Counted from the first letter of the stretch, positions 1 through 7,329 are shown. The stretch is 34,887 nt of DNA from an uncultured Acetobacteraceae bacterium (GCA_937873225.1 CALMVN010000189.1:1-34887), one strand, 5' to 3'. Program-made: numbers and translations. Notes: generated by a model not told the origin, from the sequence alone.

Positions 1-104
1 CACAGGCCGGACTGGATGCCAGGCACATCGTCCAGGTCGCGCTCGATGCGCTGGGCGTGGCTGACGCCGGGAGCCCTGCCGTCACCGGCCTCGCCGGGAG
101 GTGA
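1..104 (+). CDS. dxs: 1-deoxy-D-xylulose-5-phosphate synthase, C-terminal end (partial)
   Basis: Only the last 34 codons are inside the window. The frame beginning at base 3 reads Q-AGLDARHIVQVALDALGV and stops at TGA 102-104. An AGLDA..IV..AL tail is typical of the extreme C-terminus of Dxs, the thiamine-diphosphate enzyme that condenses pyruvate and glyceraldehyde 3-phosphate in the first step of the MEP isoprenoid pathway. The stop overlaps the GTG start of tlyA (GTGA), so the two genes are translationally coupled. A dxs-tlyA pair is a common arrangement in alphaproteobacteria, and this context carries much of the identification. The catalytic domains lie outside the window, so the call rests on a short tail and the neighbour. 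Confidence 0.6.
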   Translation, partial: QAGLDARHIVQVALDALGVADAGSPAVTGLAGR

Positions 105-835
105 GGAAGCGGGCGGACCAGCTTCTGGTCGAGCGCGGCCTGGTCGAGACCCGGACGCGGGCGCAGGCGCTGATCCTGGCCGGGCTGGTGTTCAGCGGCG
201 AGACCCGCATCGACAAGGCCGGCGACGCGCTGTCCGACGACGTGCCGCTCTCGCTTCGCGGCCAGGACCATCCCTGGGTGTCGCGCGGCGGGTTGAAGCT
301 GGCCCACGCGCTGGCCCATTTCTCCCTGTCGCCGGACGGTCGGATCTGCCTGGACATCGGCGCCTCCACCGGCGGCTTCACCGACGTGCTGCTGGCGCAC
401 GGCGCTGCCCGGGTGCACGCCGTGGACGTCGGGCACGGCCAGCTCGCCTGGAAGCTGCGCAGCGATGGGCGCGTGGTGGTGCACGAGAAGCTCAACGCAC
501 GCACCCTGACCGACCGCGAGGTTCCCGACCCGGTCGGCGTCCTGGTCTGCGACGCGAGCTTCATCGGGCTGCGCACGATCCTGCCGGCACCGCTCGCGCT
601 CTGCGCATCAGGGGCTTGGGCGGTCGCGCTGATCAAGCCTCAGTTCGAGGCGGGACGGTCGGCGGTCGGGGCGCGAGGCGTGGTGCGGGATCCTGCCGTG
701 CATGCGGCGGTCTGCGACAGCATCCGGGAATGGTGGGACGGGCTGCCGGGCTGGCAGGTGCTGGGAATCGAGCCGAGCCCGATCATCGGCCCCGAAGGCA
801 ACCGCGAGTTCCTCCTCGCCGCCCGACGAACGTGA
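101..835 (+). CDS. tlyA: TlyA family rRNA 2'-O-methyltransferase
   Basis: This 244-residue protein matches the TlyA family in length and layout. An N-terminal S4 RNA-binding domain (about residues 1-65, starting RKRADQLLVERGLVETR) precedes a FtsJ/RrmJ-like methyltransferase domain. The SAM-binding loop LDIGASTGGFTD is clear. A K-D-K-E tetrad typical of 2'-O-methyltransferases can be followed in RGGLKLAHA, LVCDASFIGL, ALIKPQFEAGR and GPEGNREFLL. Studied TlyA proteins methylate cytidines in 16S and/or 23S rRNA; the family is also annotated as hemolysin A, and no haemolytic role should be inferred. The GTG start overlaps the stop of dxs, which fixes the start and implies co-transcription with isoprenoid synthesis. 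Confidence 0.9.
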   Translation: MRKRADQLLVERGLVETRTRAQALILAGLVFSGETRIDKAGDALSDDVPLSLRGQDHPWVSRGGLKLAHALAHFSLSPDGRICLDIGASTGGFTDVLLAHGAARVHAVDVGHGQLAWKLRSDGRVVVHEKLNARTLTDREVPDPVGVLVCDASFIGLRTILPAPLALCASGAWAVALIKPQFEAGRSAVGARGVVRDPAVHAAVCDSIREWWDGLPGWQVLGIEPSPIIGPEGNREFLLAARRT

Positions 836-842
836 ACGATGT

Positions 843-986
843 TCAGATATGGCCGGCCTGCTGCAGGTCGTGGTGCGACACCTCGGCGAGAAGCTCCCAC
901 ACCCGCGCCGGCTCCATCGGCACGTCGAGGTCGTTCAGCAGGTGGTCGAGCTCGTCCAGCTTCGCGTTGTATTCCTGGTCGTTCAT
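843..986 (-). CDS. Small conserved-looking acidic protein (47 aa)
   Basis: From the ATG at 986 the protein begins MNDQEYNAKLDELDHLLND and continues DVPMEPARVWELLAEVSHHDLQ. It is acidic, predicted helical, and lacks membrane segments. A GGAG sequence 6 bases before this ATG supports the start over an upstream in-frame ATG at 1058, whose extra 24 residues look non-coding. The pattern of a helical segment followed by DPDVP/DVPM..P resembles short proteins in alphaproteobacteria that are sometimes mislabelled as peptide chain release factor fragments. The gene converges on tlyA, with only 7 bases between the stops. Function unknown. Confidence 0.55.
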   Translation of the reverse strand: MNDQEYNAKLDELDHLLNDLDVPMEPARVWELLAEVSHHDLQQAGHI

Positions 987-1112
987 GTCGAGCTCCGTCC
1001 CGGTGTCCACCACGATGCCGGCGTCATCATGGCCGTGAACGTGGCGCCAATGTGACACGTTCTCATGAATAAGACTCCATCACGGCTGCTCGCGCCGAGT
1101 TGATCGGCGGGG

Positions 1113-2378
1113 ATGCAGCCCTTGTCCCACACGAGCCTCGCGCCATCTGCACTGCCTGCCGTTGCCGGACCCGCCATGACCCCTCCCGACAGCCTTCCCG
1201 TTCCGCCTTCGCACGATGACCACGACCTGTCGGCAACGGAGCGGGACCGCATCCTGGCCAAGGCGGCCCTGTTCGCCCCGCCGGCGCCGGTGCTGCCGGA
1301 CGGCCGGCGCGAGATCGTCGGCCTGTCGCGCGAGGAGCTGACGGAGGCGCTGGTGGCGGTCGGCGAGAAGCCCTTCCGCACCAAGCAGGTCTGGCACTGG
1401 GTGTACCACCAGGGCGTCACCGACTTCCGGGCGATGAGCACGCTGGCGAAGCCGTTGCAGGAGAAGCTGGCCGCCCGCTTCGTGATCGGCCGCCCCGAGG
1501 CGGCTGTGGTGCAGACCGCCGCCGACGACACGCGAAAATTCCTGTTCCGCTTCCGCGACGGCCAGGAAGCGGAGACCGTCTACATCCCCGACCGGCGCGA
1601 GGACCGGGGGGCGGTGTGCATCTCCTCCCAGGTCGGCTGCACCCTGTCCTGCCGGTTCTGCCACACCGGCACGCAGAAGCTCGCCCGCAACCTGGGTGCT
1701 GCCGAGATCGTCGGCCAGTTCATGGCCGCCCGCGACAGCTACGGCGAGTGGCCGAGCCCGCACGGCGAGACCCCGCGCCTCTTGTCCACGGTCGTGCTGA
1801 TGGGCATGGGCGAGCCGCTGTACAACTACGAGAACGTCGCAAAGGCGATGCGCATCGTGATGGACGGCGAGGGCATCGGCCTGTCGCGCCGCCGCATCAC
1901 CCTATCCACCTCCGGCGTGGTGCCGATGATGGACCGCTGTGGCACAGAGCTCGGCGTCAACCTGGCGGTCAGCCTGCATGCCGTGACCGACGAGCTGCGC
2001 GACGAGATCGTGCCGCTGAACCGCAAGTATCCGATCAACGAGCTGATCGCCGCCTGCCGGCGCTATCCGGCTGCGAGCAACGCGCGCCGCATCACCTTCG
2101 AGTACGTGATGCTGGACGGGGTGAACGACAGCGAGGCGGAAGCGCGCGCGCTGGTGCGGCTGATCGCCGGCATCCCGGCCAAGGTGAACCTGATCCCGTT
2201 CAACCCCTGGCCCGGCAGCCAGTACAGGCCGTCCACCCGGCAGCGGCTGTCCCGGTTCGCGCAGATCGTGACCGACGCCGGCTTCGCCTCCCCGATCCGC
2301 ACCCCGCGCGGCCAGGACATCCTCGCCGCCTGCGGCCAGTTGCGCACCGACAGCAGGCGGGAGCGCCCGGCGGCCTGA
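1113..2378 (+). CDS. rlmN: Dual-specificity 23S rRNA/tRNA adenine-C2 methyltransferase RlmN
   Basis: A radical SAM enzyme that methylates C2 of A2503 in 23S rRNA, and A37 in a subset of tRNAs, helping reading-frame and proofreading accuracy. The 4Fe-4S motif CX3CX2C is at Cys176, Cys180 and Cys183 in GCTLSCRFCHTG. The catalytic methyl-carrying cysteine lies in the C-terminal GQDILAACGQL. The GMGEPLYNYENV segment (SAM binding) and NLIPFNPWPGS are also characteristic. At 421 residues the protein is somewhat longer than most RlmN; the extra length is a Pro/Ser-rich N-terminus. A second in-frame ATG at 1176 (MTPPDSLP) could be the true start. The gene stands alone between a reverse-strand small gene and the reverse-strand brnA. 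Confidence 0.95.
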   Translation: MQPLSHTSLAPSALPAVAGPAMTPPDSLPVPPSHDDHDLSATERDRILAKAALFAPPAPVLPDGRREIVGLSREELTEALVAVGEKPFRTKQVWHWVYHQGVTDFRAMSTLAKPLQEKLAARFVIGRPEAAVVQTAADDTRKFLFRFRDGQEAETVYIPDRREDRGAVCISSQVGCTLSCRFCHTGTQKLARNLGAAEIVGQFMAARDSYGEWPSPHGETPRLLSTVVLMGMGEPLYNYENVAKAMRIVMDGEGIGLSRRRITLSTSGVVPMMDRCGTELGVNLAVSLHAVTDELRDEIVPLNRKYPINELIAACRRYPAASNARRITFEYVMLDGVNDSEAEARALVRLIAGIPAKVNLIPFNPWPGSQYRPSTRQRLSRFAQIVTDAGFASPIRTPRGQDILAACGQLRTDSRRERPAA

Positions 2379-2392
2379 GCCGGGACCCAGGT

Positions 2393-2656
2393 CTATCCGA
2401 CCTTCGCCAGCCGCAACGCCTCGTTGATCCGGGTCTGCCAGCCGGGACCGGTGGCCCTGAACTTCTCGACCACGTCCCCGTCGAGCCGCAGGCTCACCAG
2501 TTGCTTCCGGTCGGCAGCGGGAGGCCGGCCGCGCCCACGACGCACCAGCACCTCGCCCTCATACACGCCGGCCCGATCGAAATGCGCTTCGGTCAGTTCC
2601 GGCGAGTCATCGGGATCAACCCAGGCGCCTGCGCCATTCCCGCTCTCCCCGCTCAT
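2393..2656 (-). CDS. brnA: BrnA family antitoxin
   Basis: An 87-residue protein with the BrnA layout: an N-terminal acidic stretch containing DPDDSPELTEAHFDRAGVYEG, a basic linker RRGRGRPPAADRKQ, then a ribbon-helix-helix DNA-binding domain (VSLRLDGDVVEKFRATGPGWQTRINEALR). BrnA binds and neutralises the BrnT ribonuclease toxin, and the complex represses its own promoter. Its ATG lies inside the 3' end of the brnT frame on the same strand, the usual toxin-first overlapping order of these operons. The antitoxin frame is intact, unlike the toxin frame. It converges on rlmN with 14 bases between the stops. Confidence 0.9.
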   Translation of the reverse strand: MSGESGNGAGAWVDPDDSPELTEAHFDRAGVYEGEVLVRRGRGRPPAADRKQLVSLRLDGDVVEKFRATGPGWQTRINEALRLAKVG

Positions 2657-2888
2657 GCGCGTACCTCATTGAGATGATGCGGCGTGCCTTGCCACGCCAT
2701 GTTCAGACCAGGACAACGAACCGGCCGCTAAGAGGCCCGGCGGTGACGAAACGCTCCTCGCCATGGTCGACGCGGTCATCCAGCTCGACCGTATGCCGTG
2801 CCATGAACACCTCGGCGGCATCCGCAAAATCCAGACCCCGATGCTCAAGGGTCGCGGCGCATTTCGCTGGATCGAACTGGATGCGCAC
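2616..2888 (-). pseudogene. brnT: BrnT family ribonuclease toxin, interrupted by an internal TGA
   Basis: Reading from GTG 2888 gives VRIQFDPAKCAATLEHRGL then DFADAAEVF and GEERFVTAGPLSGRFVVLV, a clear BrnT fold. The frame meets TGA at 2705-2703 (codon 62) exactly where family members usually carry Trp (VVxW). The same frame then continues with TWRGKARRIISMRYAHERGER to a second stop at 2616, which is the normal BrnT C-terminus including the RRIISMR motif. One base change, TGG to TGA, therefore explains the break with no frameshift. Full length would be 90 residues, normal for the family. The truncated product would lack the C-terminal strand and the arginines needed for RNase activity. TGA read-through or a sequencing error are the alternatives. 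Confidence 0.85.
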
Positions 2889-2927
2889 GTGCTGTTGTGG
2901 CCATTCCTGCCTCGCGCATCGAAGTAA

Positions 2928-2941
2928 TTCGTAGCTACGAA
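2928..2941. promoter_or_regulatory. Perfect 14-bp palindrome upstream of brnTA (candidate BrnA operator)
   Basis: TTCGTAGCTACGAA is fully self-complementary and lies 40 bases before the brnT GTG on the reverse strand, in a locally AT-richer patch (aagtaattcg). BrnA homologues are ribbon-helix-helix repressors that bind dyads at their own promoter, so an autoregulatory operator is the simplest reading. No convincing -10/-35 pair could be fixed around it. Confidence 0.5.
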
Positions 2942-2994
2942 GAGATGGGAACCAGCGTCTCTGCCGGCAAAGGCCGGGCTGTATCCGGCAGCGA

Positions 2995-3183
2995 TCATCG
3001 GAAGCGGGACGAGCCCGGCCCAGCACGGTCGGGGTTCAGCATCTCGCGCATCTTGTCGGCGCGGGCTCGGCGGAAGCGGCGGCCCGGCTCATCCCGCCGG
3101 CTGGGCACCGCGGCAAGGGTCGCGCGAAGGGCCACGAACCGGTCTGGCTCGCGCACCAGCCAAAGCGGCAGCGACAGCTCCAC
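2995..3183 (-). CDS. Possible small protein or gene remnant (62 aa), unknown
   Basis: From GTG 3183 the frame reads VELSLPLWLVREPDRFVALR followed by ATLAAVPSRRDEPGRRFRRARADKMREML. This has the residue balance of a real protein (hydrophobic strand, amphipathic helix, basic tail) rather than antisense noise. No family is recognised. The frame stays open upstream, but the sequence there loses protein-like character, so this may be the surviving 3' end of a decayed gene. It points toward brnTA and ends just over 50 bases from the palindrome. The remainder of 2889-3296 shows no other convincing gene. Confidence 0.3.
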   Translation of the reverse strand: MELSLPLWLVREPDRFVALRATLAAVPSRRDEPGRRFRRARADKMREMLNPDRAGPGSSRFR

Positions 3184-3296
3184 CTCGCCTGCTCGACCGC
3201 CGACACCCGCTGCGCGACGCGCGTCTCGGCCGGCGTCCGAGGGGAACCTGACCGACCGAATGGCATTTCGAGCAGACAGCAGGAGGCACTTCCGCC

Positions 3297-3518
3297 ATGG
3301 CAGATCACGGACAAACCACCGGCAACGTTCCGGTCGAAGGCATCGATCCGGGCGGCACGCATAAGGCGCCGGGCGGCAACGCCCTGAAGAAGGGGCCGGG
3401 CGACCATCCGGGCGCCGCTCCTGCGGTGGAAAGCGGCGACCGCAACACCGCCCCCAATCCCGGCATCCACGATGACGACCACGCCGGACACGGCAGCCAC
3501 GAGCATCGCTCTGTTTGA
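3297..3518 (+). CDS. Small hydrophilic His-rich protein (73 aa), unknown
   Basis: The ATG has a strong AGGAGG ribosome binding site 10 bases upstream, which is the main support for the gene. The product is Gly/Pro/Asp/His-rich and probably disordered, beginning MADHGQTTGNVPVEGIDPGG. It ends in a histidine- and aspartate-rich tail (HDDDHAGHGSHEH) that could bind divalent metal. There are no membrane segments or signal peptide. Its last 47 bases overlap the start of the acyl-CoA dehydrogenase-like gene in another frame, so it may be the first gene of that operon and couple its translation. No family recognised. Confidence 0.5.
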   Translation: MADHGQTTGNVPVEGIDPGGTHKAPGGNALKKGPGDHPGAAPAVESGDRNTAPNPGIHDDDHAGHGSHEHRSV

Positions 3519-4626
3519 GCCGGCCCTGTTCGACCGGCTGCGTGCCTCGCTGCCGGAGATCGAGGCCGAGGCCGGACGCTGCGACCGCGACGGGGCGTTC
3601 CCGGAGCAAGGCATCGCGCTGCTTCGCGAGGCCGGTGCGCTGTCCGCTCCCCTGCCGGCCACGGCCGGCGGCTTCGGGCTCGGCACCGAACCGGCCGGCG
3701 CGCTCGGGATGCTGCGCCTGCTCCGCCTGGTCGGCGCCGCCAACCTGTCGCTCGGGCGGCTGTTCGAGGGCCACGTCAACGCCCTGAAGCTGCTCGTGCG
3801 CTACGGCACCGCGGTGCAGGCGCAGGGCGCGGCCAACGCGGTCCGCGACGGCGCGCTGTTCGGGATCTGGGTCACCGAGGGCACCGACGGGTTGCGCTAC
3901 ACCCAGGACGTGCCCGGCGCACCGCTTCGGCTCGAAGGCGCCAAGCTGTTCGCATCCGGTGCCGCGCAGGTGACGCACCCGCTGGTCACCGCCCGGTCGC
4001 CGGACGGCGACACCCGGATGATGCTGGTGCCGCTCCGCGACGACCGCCAGGCCAGCGCCATGCCCGCCTCGCTCGCCGGCATGCGCGGCGCCTGCACCGG
4101 ACGACACGACTTTTCCGGCCTGGTCCGTCCGGCGGACGCACTGGTCGGCGCGCCTGGCGACTACCTGCGCCAGCCGGAGTTCTCCGCCGGTGCCTGGCGC
4201 GGCATGGCGGTGGCGCTGGGCGGCATCGACCGGCTCGTGTCGCTGTTCTGCACCGGGCTCGCCAGCCGCGGCCGCGACAACAACCCGCACCAGCAGGTCC
4301 GAATCGGCGAGGCGCTGATCGCCCAGGAAACCGCGGCCTTGTGGACCCGAAAGGCGGCGCTGGTGGCGGAAGGCGACCGGTTCGATCCGGCCGACGTGGC
4401 GGCCACCGTCAACCTGGCGCGGATCGCCTGCGAGACCGCCGGCCTCGATGTGATCCGCCTGGTGCAGCGCGGGCTCGGCCTGTCTGCGTTCCTGGCCGGC
4501 AGCGAGGTCGAGCGGGTGATGCGCGACCTCGCCACCTACCTGCGTCAGCCGGCGCCGGACGAGACCCTGGTCGAGGGCGCCGCCTGGTTCGCCGGCCGCA
4601 CCCTGCCGGACGCGGACGCCGCATGA
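3472..4626 (+). CDS. Acyl-CoA dehydrogenase family flavoprotein (PIG-L cluster)
   Basis: A 384-residue protein with the acyl-CoA dehydrogenase fold. The helical N-terminal domain is about residues 1-120 (LFDRLRASLPEIEAEAGRCD). The central beta domain contains the IWVTEG substrate/FAD-loop segment and LEGAKLFASGA. The C-terminal helical domain ends with VERVMRDLATYLRQPAPDETL. Classical members oxidise the alpha-beta bond of acyl-CoA with FAD; this branch is divergent and the usual catalytic Glu cannot be placed with confidence, so a monooxygenase-like or other acyl-oxidising role is possible. The start at ATG 3472 has no strong ribosome binding site and lies within the previous small gene. The stop overlaps the ATG of the deacetylase gene (ATGA). 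Confidence 0.8.
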   Translation: MTTTPDTAATSIALFEPALFDRLRASLPEIEAEAGRCDRDGAFPEQGIALLREAGALSAPLPATAGGFGLGTEPAGALGMLRLLRLVGAANLSLGRLFEGHVNALKLLVRYGTAVQAQGAANAVRDGALFGIWVTEGTDGLRYTQDVPGAPLRLEGAKLFASGAAQVTHPLVTARSPDGDTRMMLVPLRDDRQASAMPASLAGMRGACTGRHDFSGLVRPADALVGAPGDYLRQPEFSAGAWRGMAVALGGIDRLVSLFCTGLASRGRDNNPHQQVRIGEALIAQETAALWTRKAALVAEGDRFDPADVAATVNLARIACETAGLDVIRLVQRGLGLSAFLAGSEVERVMRDLATYLRQPAPDETLVEGAAWFAGRTLPDADAA

Positions 4627-5360
4627 CCGCCCGATCGGCCGGCACGCTGCACCACGGGTTCCGGGCGCTGCCGCTCGCCCCGCTGGACCGGATCGTGCCC
4701 GGCACCGCCCTGGTGCTGGCGCCGCACCCGGACGACGAAAGCCTCGGCTGCGGCGGGCTGATCGCCGAGGCCTGCCGGGCCGGCCGGCCGCCTTTGGTGG
4801 TGGTGGCGACCGACGGCGCCGGCTCGCATCCGAACTCGCCCACCTGGCCGGCGCCCCGGCTGCGCGACCGGCGCGAAGCGGAAACCCGGGACGCGGTCGC
4901 CTGCCTCGGCCTGCCGCCCGGCCGCCTGGCCTTTCTCCGCCTTGCCGACACGCAGGCCCCGCGCGAGGGGCCGGCATTCGAGCGGGCGGTGGACCGGCTG
5001 GCCGCCCTCGCCACGACCCATGGCTGCGACACGATCCTGGCGCCATGGCGTCACGACCCGCATTGCGACCACGAGGCGGCCTGGCGCATGGCGGAAGCGC
5101 TGGCGGCACGCGGCGGGCAGCGCCTGCTCGCCTACCCGGTCTGGGGCTGGCTGATCCCGCCGGACACGATGCTCGACGCGCCCGAGCCCGAAGGCTGGCG
5201 GCTTCCGATCGGTCCGCACCTCCAGGCCAAGGCCCGGGCGATCCGATCGCACCGGACCCAGTACGGCGCGCTGATCACCGACGATCCGGACGGCTTCCGC
5301 CTGCCGCCGGCGCTGTTGTCGGTGTTCGAGGCCCCGTTCGAGGTGTTCCTCCTGTCATGA
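4623..5360 (+). CDS. PIG-L family N-deacetylase
   Basis: A 245-residue zinc-dependent deacetylase of the PIG-L/LmbE family, whose members remove N-acetyl groups from GlcNAc-linked substrates (GlcNAc-PI, MshB and BshB substrates). The metal-binding signature APHPDDESLGCGG is near the N-terminus (His35, Asp38). A second ligand motif HDPHCDH covers residues 144-150. The rest of the fold is visible as VVVATDGAGSHP and RDRREAETRDAVACLGL. The ATG overlaps the stop of the acyl-CoA dehydrogenase-like gene, and its own stop overlaps the methyltransferase ATG, so the three are translationally coupled. The substrate is unknown; the neighbours suggest an amino-sugar conjugate. Confidence 0.9.
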   Translation: MTARSAGTLHHGFRALPLAPLDRIVPGTALVLAPHPDDESLGCGGLIAEACRAGRPPLVVVATDGAGSHPNSPTWPAPRLRDRREAETRDAVACLGLPPGRLAFLRLADTQAPREGPAFERAVDRLAALATTHGCDTILAPWRHDPHCDHEAAWRMAEALAARGGQRLLAYPVWGWLIPPDTMLDAPEPEGWRLPIGPHLQAKARAIRSHRTQYGALITDDPDGFRLPPALLSVFEAPFEVFLLS

Positions 5361-5941
5361 GCGGCGGGAGCTGGCCGGCCGAGGTGTTCGAGCGGCTCTA
5401 CGCCGGAAGCGCCGATCCCTGGGGCTTCGAGACCAGCGCCTACGAGCGCGCCAAGTATGCCGACACCCTGGCGGCGCTCGACGGGCGCCGCTACCGCAGC
5501 GGGCTGGAACTCGGCTGCTCCATCGGGGTGATGACGCAGGCGCTGGCGGCGCGCTGCGACGCCCTGCTCGCGATCGACATCAGCGCAACCGCGCTCGCCC
5601 ATGCCCGGACCCGCTGCGCGGCCCTGCCCGGCGTGCGGTTCGTGCAGGCGACGCTGCCGGACGAACTGCCGGCGCTCGACGGCAACTCCTGCGACCTGCT
5701 GGTGCTGTCGGAGCTGCTCTACTTCCTGAGCCCCGACGACATCGACCGGCTGATGGGCGGCGTGCTGGCGGCCAGCGCGCCGGACGCCGTGATCCTGCTG
5801 GTGAACTGGACCGGCACCACCAACACGCCCTGCACCGGCGACGAGGCGGCCGAGCGTGCCCGCGCCTGCTGCGCCCGCGCCGGCCATCGCCTGTCCGGGC
5901 CGCTTCGCCGCGAGGGCTACCGCGTCGACCGGATCGCCTGA
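5357..5941 (+). CDS. NodS-like class I SAM-dependent methyltransferase
   Basis: A 194-residue methyltransferase. The N-terminal ADPWGFETSAYERAKYADTL matches the NodS signature (DPW...SxYExxKYxxTL). The SAM-binding motif I is ELGCSIGVMTQALA, followed by LLAIDIS and the acidic motif LLVLSELLYFLS. In rhizobia NodS N-methylates the deacetylated terminal glucosamine of the Nod factor after NodB has removed the acetyl group. Here the gene directly follows a PIG-L deacetylase, repeating that biochemical order with a non-homologous deacetylase. The start overlaps the deacetylase stop (ATGA). There is no sign of nodulation genes, so the product is probably something else. O- rather than N-methylation cannot be excluded. 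Confidence 0.85.
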   Translation: MSGGSWPAEVFERLYAGSADPWGFETSAYERAKYADTLAALDGRRYRSGLELGCSIGVMTQALAARCDALLAIDISATALAHARTRCAALPGVRFVQATLPDELPALDGNSCDLLVLSELLYFLSPDDIDRLMGGVLAASAPDAVILLVNWTGTTNTPCTGDEAAERARACCARAGHRLSGPLRREGYRVDRIA

Positions 5942-5993
5942 TCGCACCTGTCCCGACGGTGCCGCATCGGCGCGTCGGCCGGATGCGGCGTTC

Positions 5994-7193
5994 CTACCGC
6001 ATGTCCGGCAGGGTCGGGATCCCGGGAGGCCGTGTGCCGTGCGGGCCTGGTGGTGCGGCGGCAACGCCCGGCTGTCTTTGCGCCTTCGGGGTCCGCGTCC
6101 CGGCTGCCTGCTCCAGCCGTCGGACGATCCGTTCCGCCTCGTCCCGATGCCGCGCGAGCTCGGCACGACGGACCGGATGACGGCGCAGGGCCGCGCTTTC
6201 GGCCTCGACCCGGGCCCAGGCGGTGCCGAAATAGCGTTCCTCCAGCCATCGCCCGACCAGGCGAGGCGGCAGCGAAACCAGGGCGGCATAGGCGGACAGC
6301 GCACCCGCCTCGGGCAGGCCGGCGAGGCGGGCGTCCCGGAGGGCAAGCAGGGACGCGCGCGCCTGCGCACGTCGCAGGCAGTCCCCGGCCGGCTCCAGAC
6401 TGTCGTCGAGCATCTCGTCCTGTTGCAGCACGCGGCGGGCGATGGTTTCCGCCATGCCGCCCGGCGCCCGGCCGACGGTGCGGCCGGACACCGTCACCAC
6501 CGCGTCCGGGGCATGGCGGATCCGGCGGTCGGCGCGACGCAGCGCGTGCAGGAAGCCGCGATCCTCGGCCGACGGGAGCGCCGGCACGCCGCCCACGAGG
6601 GCGAAGGCCTGCGCGGTCACGACGATGCTGGCGCCCGAATGCTCGACGTGGCGCGGCCAGGGATCGGCCGGGTCGGGGTCGGCCAGGTGATGGATCCGGT
6701 CGAGCAGGGTGGCGTAGGCGACCTCCGCGTCGTCGTCCCGGTGCAGGTGGGCCGGAATCGCCAGCGCCTCGAGCGGATCGATCTCGGCGCGTCCGCACAC
6801 CACGTCCGCCCCGTGCGCCAGGGCACGGAGGTTGGCGGCGAGCCAGTCGGGCCGGGCGGCGCCGTCGGCGTCGGTGGTGAACAGGATGCCGTCCGGACCG
6901 GCCAGGCCGGCCGCGATCGCCATCGCCTCGCGCCGTGCCGTGCCGGCATGGGCGAAGGCGCGGGGATACAGCCGCTCGACGCAGCACAGCTCGAACGGCA
7001 GGTGCCGGGCGGCGTCCCGGGCGCGACCGGCGGTGTCGTCGCTGCAGTTGTTGAGCAGAAGCACGACGTGGTCGAACGAGGCCCGCTCCTGTTCCCCGAG
7101 CGCACGGAGGCAGGCGGCGATTCGGTCCTCCTCGTCGCGAACCGGGATCGCGACAACGAGCGGACGGGCGAGGAAGCGGTCGAAGCTCGACAC
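5994..7193 (-). CDS. Family 2 glycosyltransferase (PIG-L cluster)
   Basis: A GT-A fold glycosyltransferase. The core starts [20 protein letters not shown], then [16 protein letters not shown], a DxD-type metal/nucleotide-sugar motif in [15 protein letters not shown], and a later ED motif in [14 protein letters not shown]. There are no transmembrane segments, so it is probably cytosolic or peripheral. GTG 7193 (VSSFDRFL) is preferred, with GGA 6 bases upstream; the frame extends to TTG 7244, giving 416 instead of 399 residues, but the extra sequence is not GT-like. The C-terminal 40 residues are Pro/Arg-rich. It converges on the acyl-CoA dehydrogenase/deacetylase/methyltransferase operon, and a shared pathway is inferred. 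Donor and acceptor are unknown. Confidence 0.85.
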   Translation of the reverse strand: MSSFDRFLARPLVVAIPVRDEEDRIAACLRALGEQERASFDHVVLLLNNCSDDTAGRARDAARHLPFELCCVERLYPRAFAHAGTARREAMAIAAGLAGPDGILFTTDADGAARPDWLAANLRALAHGADVVCGRAEIDPLEALAIPAHLHRDDDAEVAYATLLDRIHHLADPDPADPWPRHVEHSGASIVVTAQAFALVGGVPALPSAEDRGFLHALRRADRRIRHAPDAVVTVSGRTVGRAPGGMAETIARRVLQQDEMLDDSLEPAGDCLRRAQARASLLALRDARLAGLPEAGALSAYAALVSLPPRLVGRWLEERYFGTAWARVEAESAALRRHPVRRAELARHRDEAERIVRRLEQAAGTRTPKAQRQPGVAAAPPGPHGTRPPGIPTLPDMR

Positions 7194-7279
7194 GAACGGT
7201 CCAGATCTGGGAGGAGCGTCCGGAACGGCGCTGCGCCGCGGCAACGATCCAGCCGGAGCGGCGGTTCCGGCCGGCGGCG

Positions 7280-7329
7280 CTTTTCCGCCCGCAGCCTTTT
7301 CCGCGGCCCGTCCGCGCGAGCCTTTTCCG
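7280..7329. repeat. Three direct copies of CTTTTCCG upstream of argG
   Basis: CTTTTCCG occurs at 7280-7287, 7296-7303 and 7322-7329, the last two as GCCTTTTCCG. They lie in the 155-base gap between the glycosyltransferase and argG. T runs stand out in this GC-rich sequence. They could be binding sites for a regulator of argG or of the divergent glycosyltransferase, or chance. Confidence 0.35.

Noticed and set aside
2995-5109. 704-residue open frame on the reverse strand across the PIG-L operon
   Set aside because: Antisense to the acyl-CoA dehydrogenase and deacetylase genes; Arg/Pro/Gly-rich composition with no domain, an artefact of high GC. Only its last 62 codons looked protein-like and are listed separately.
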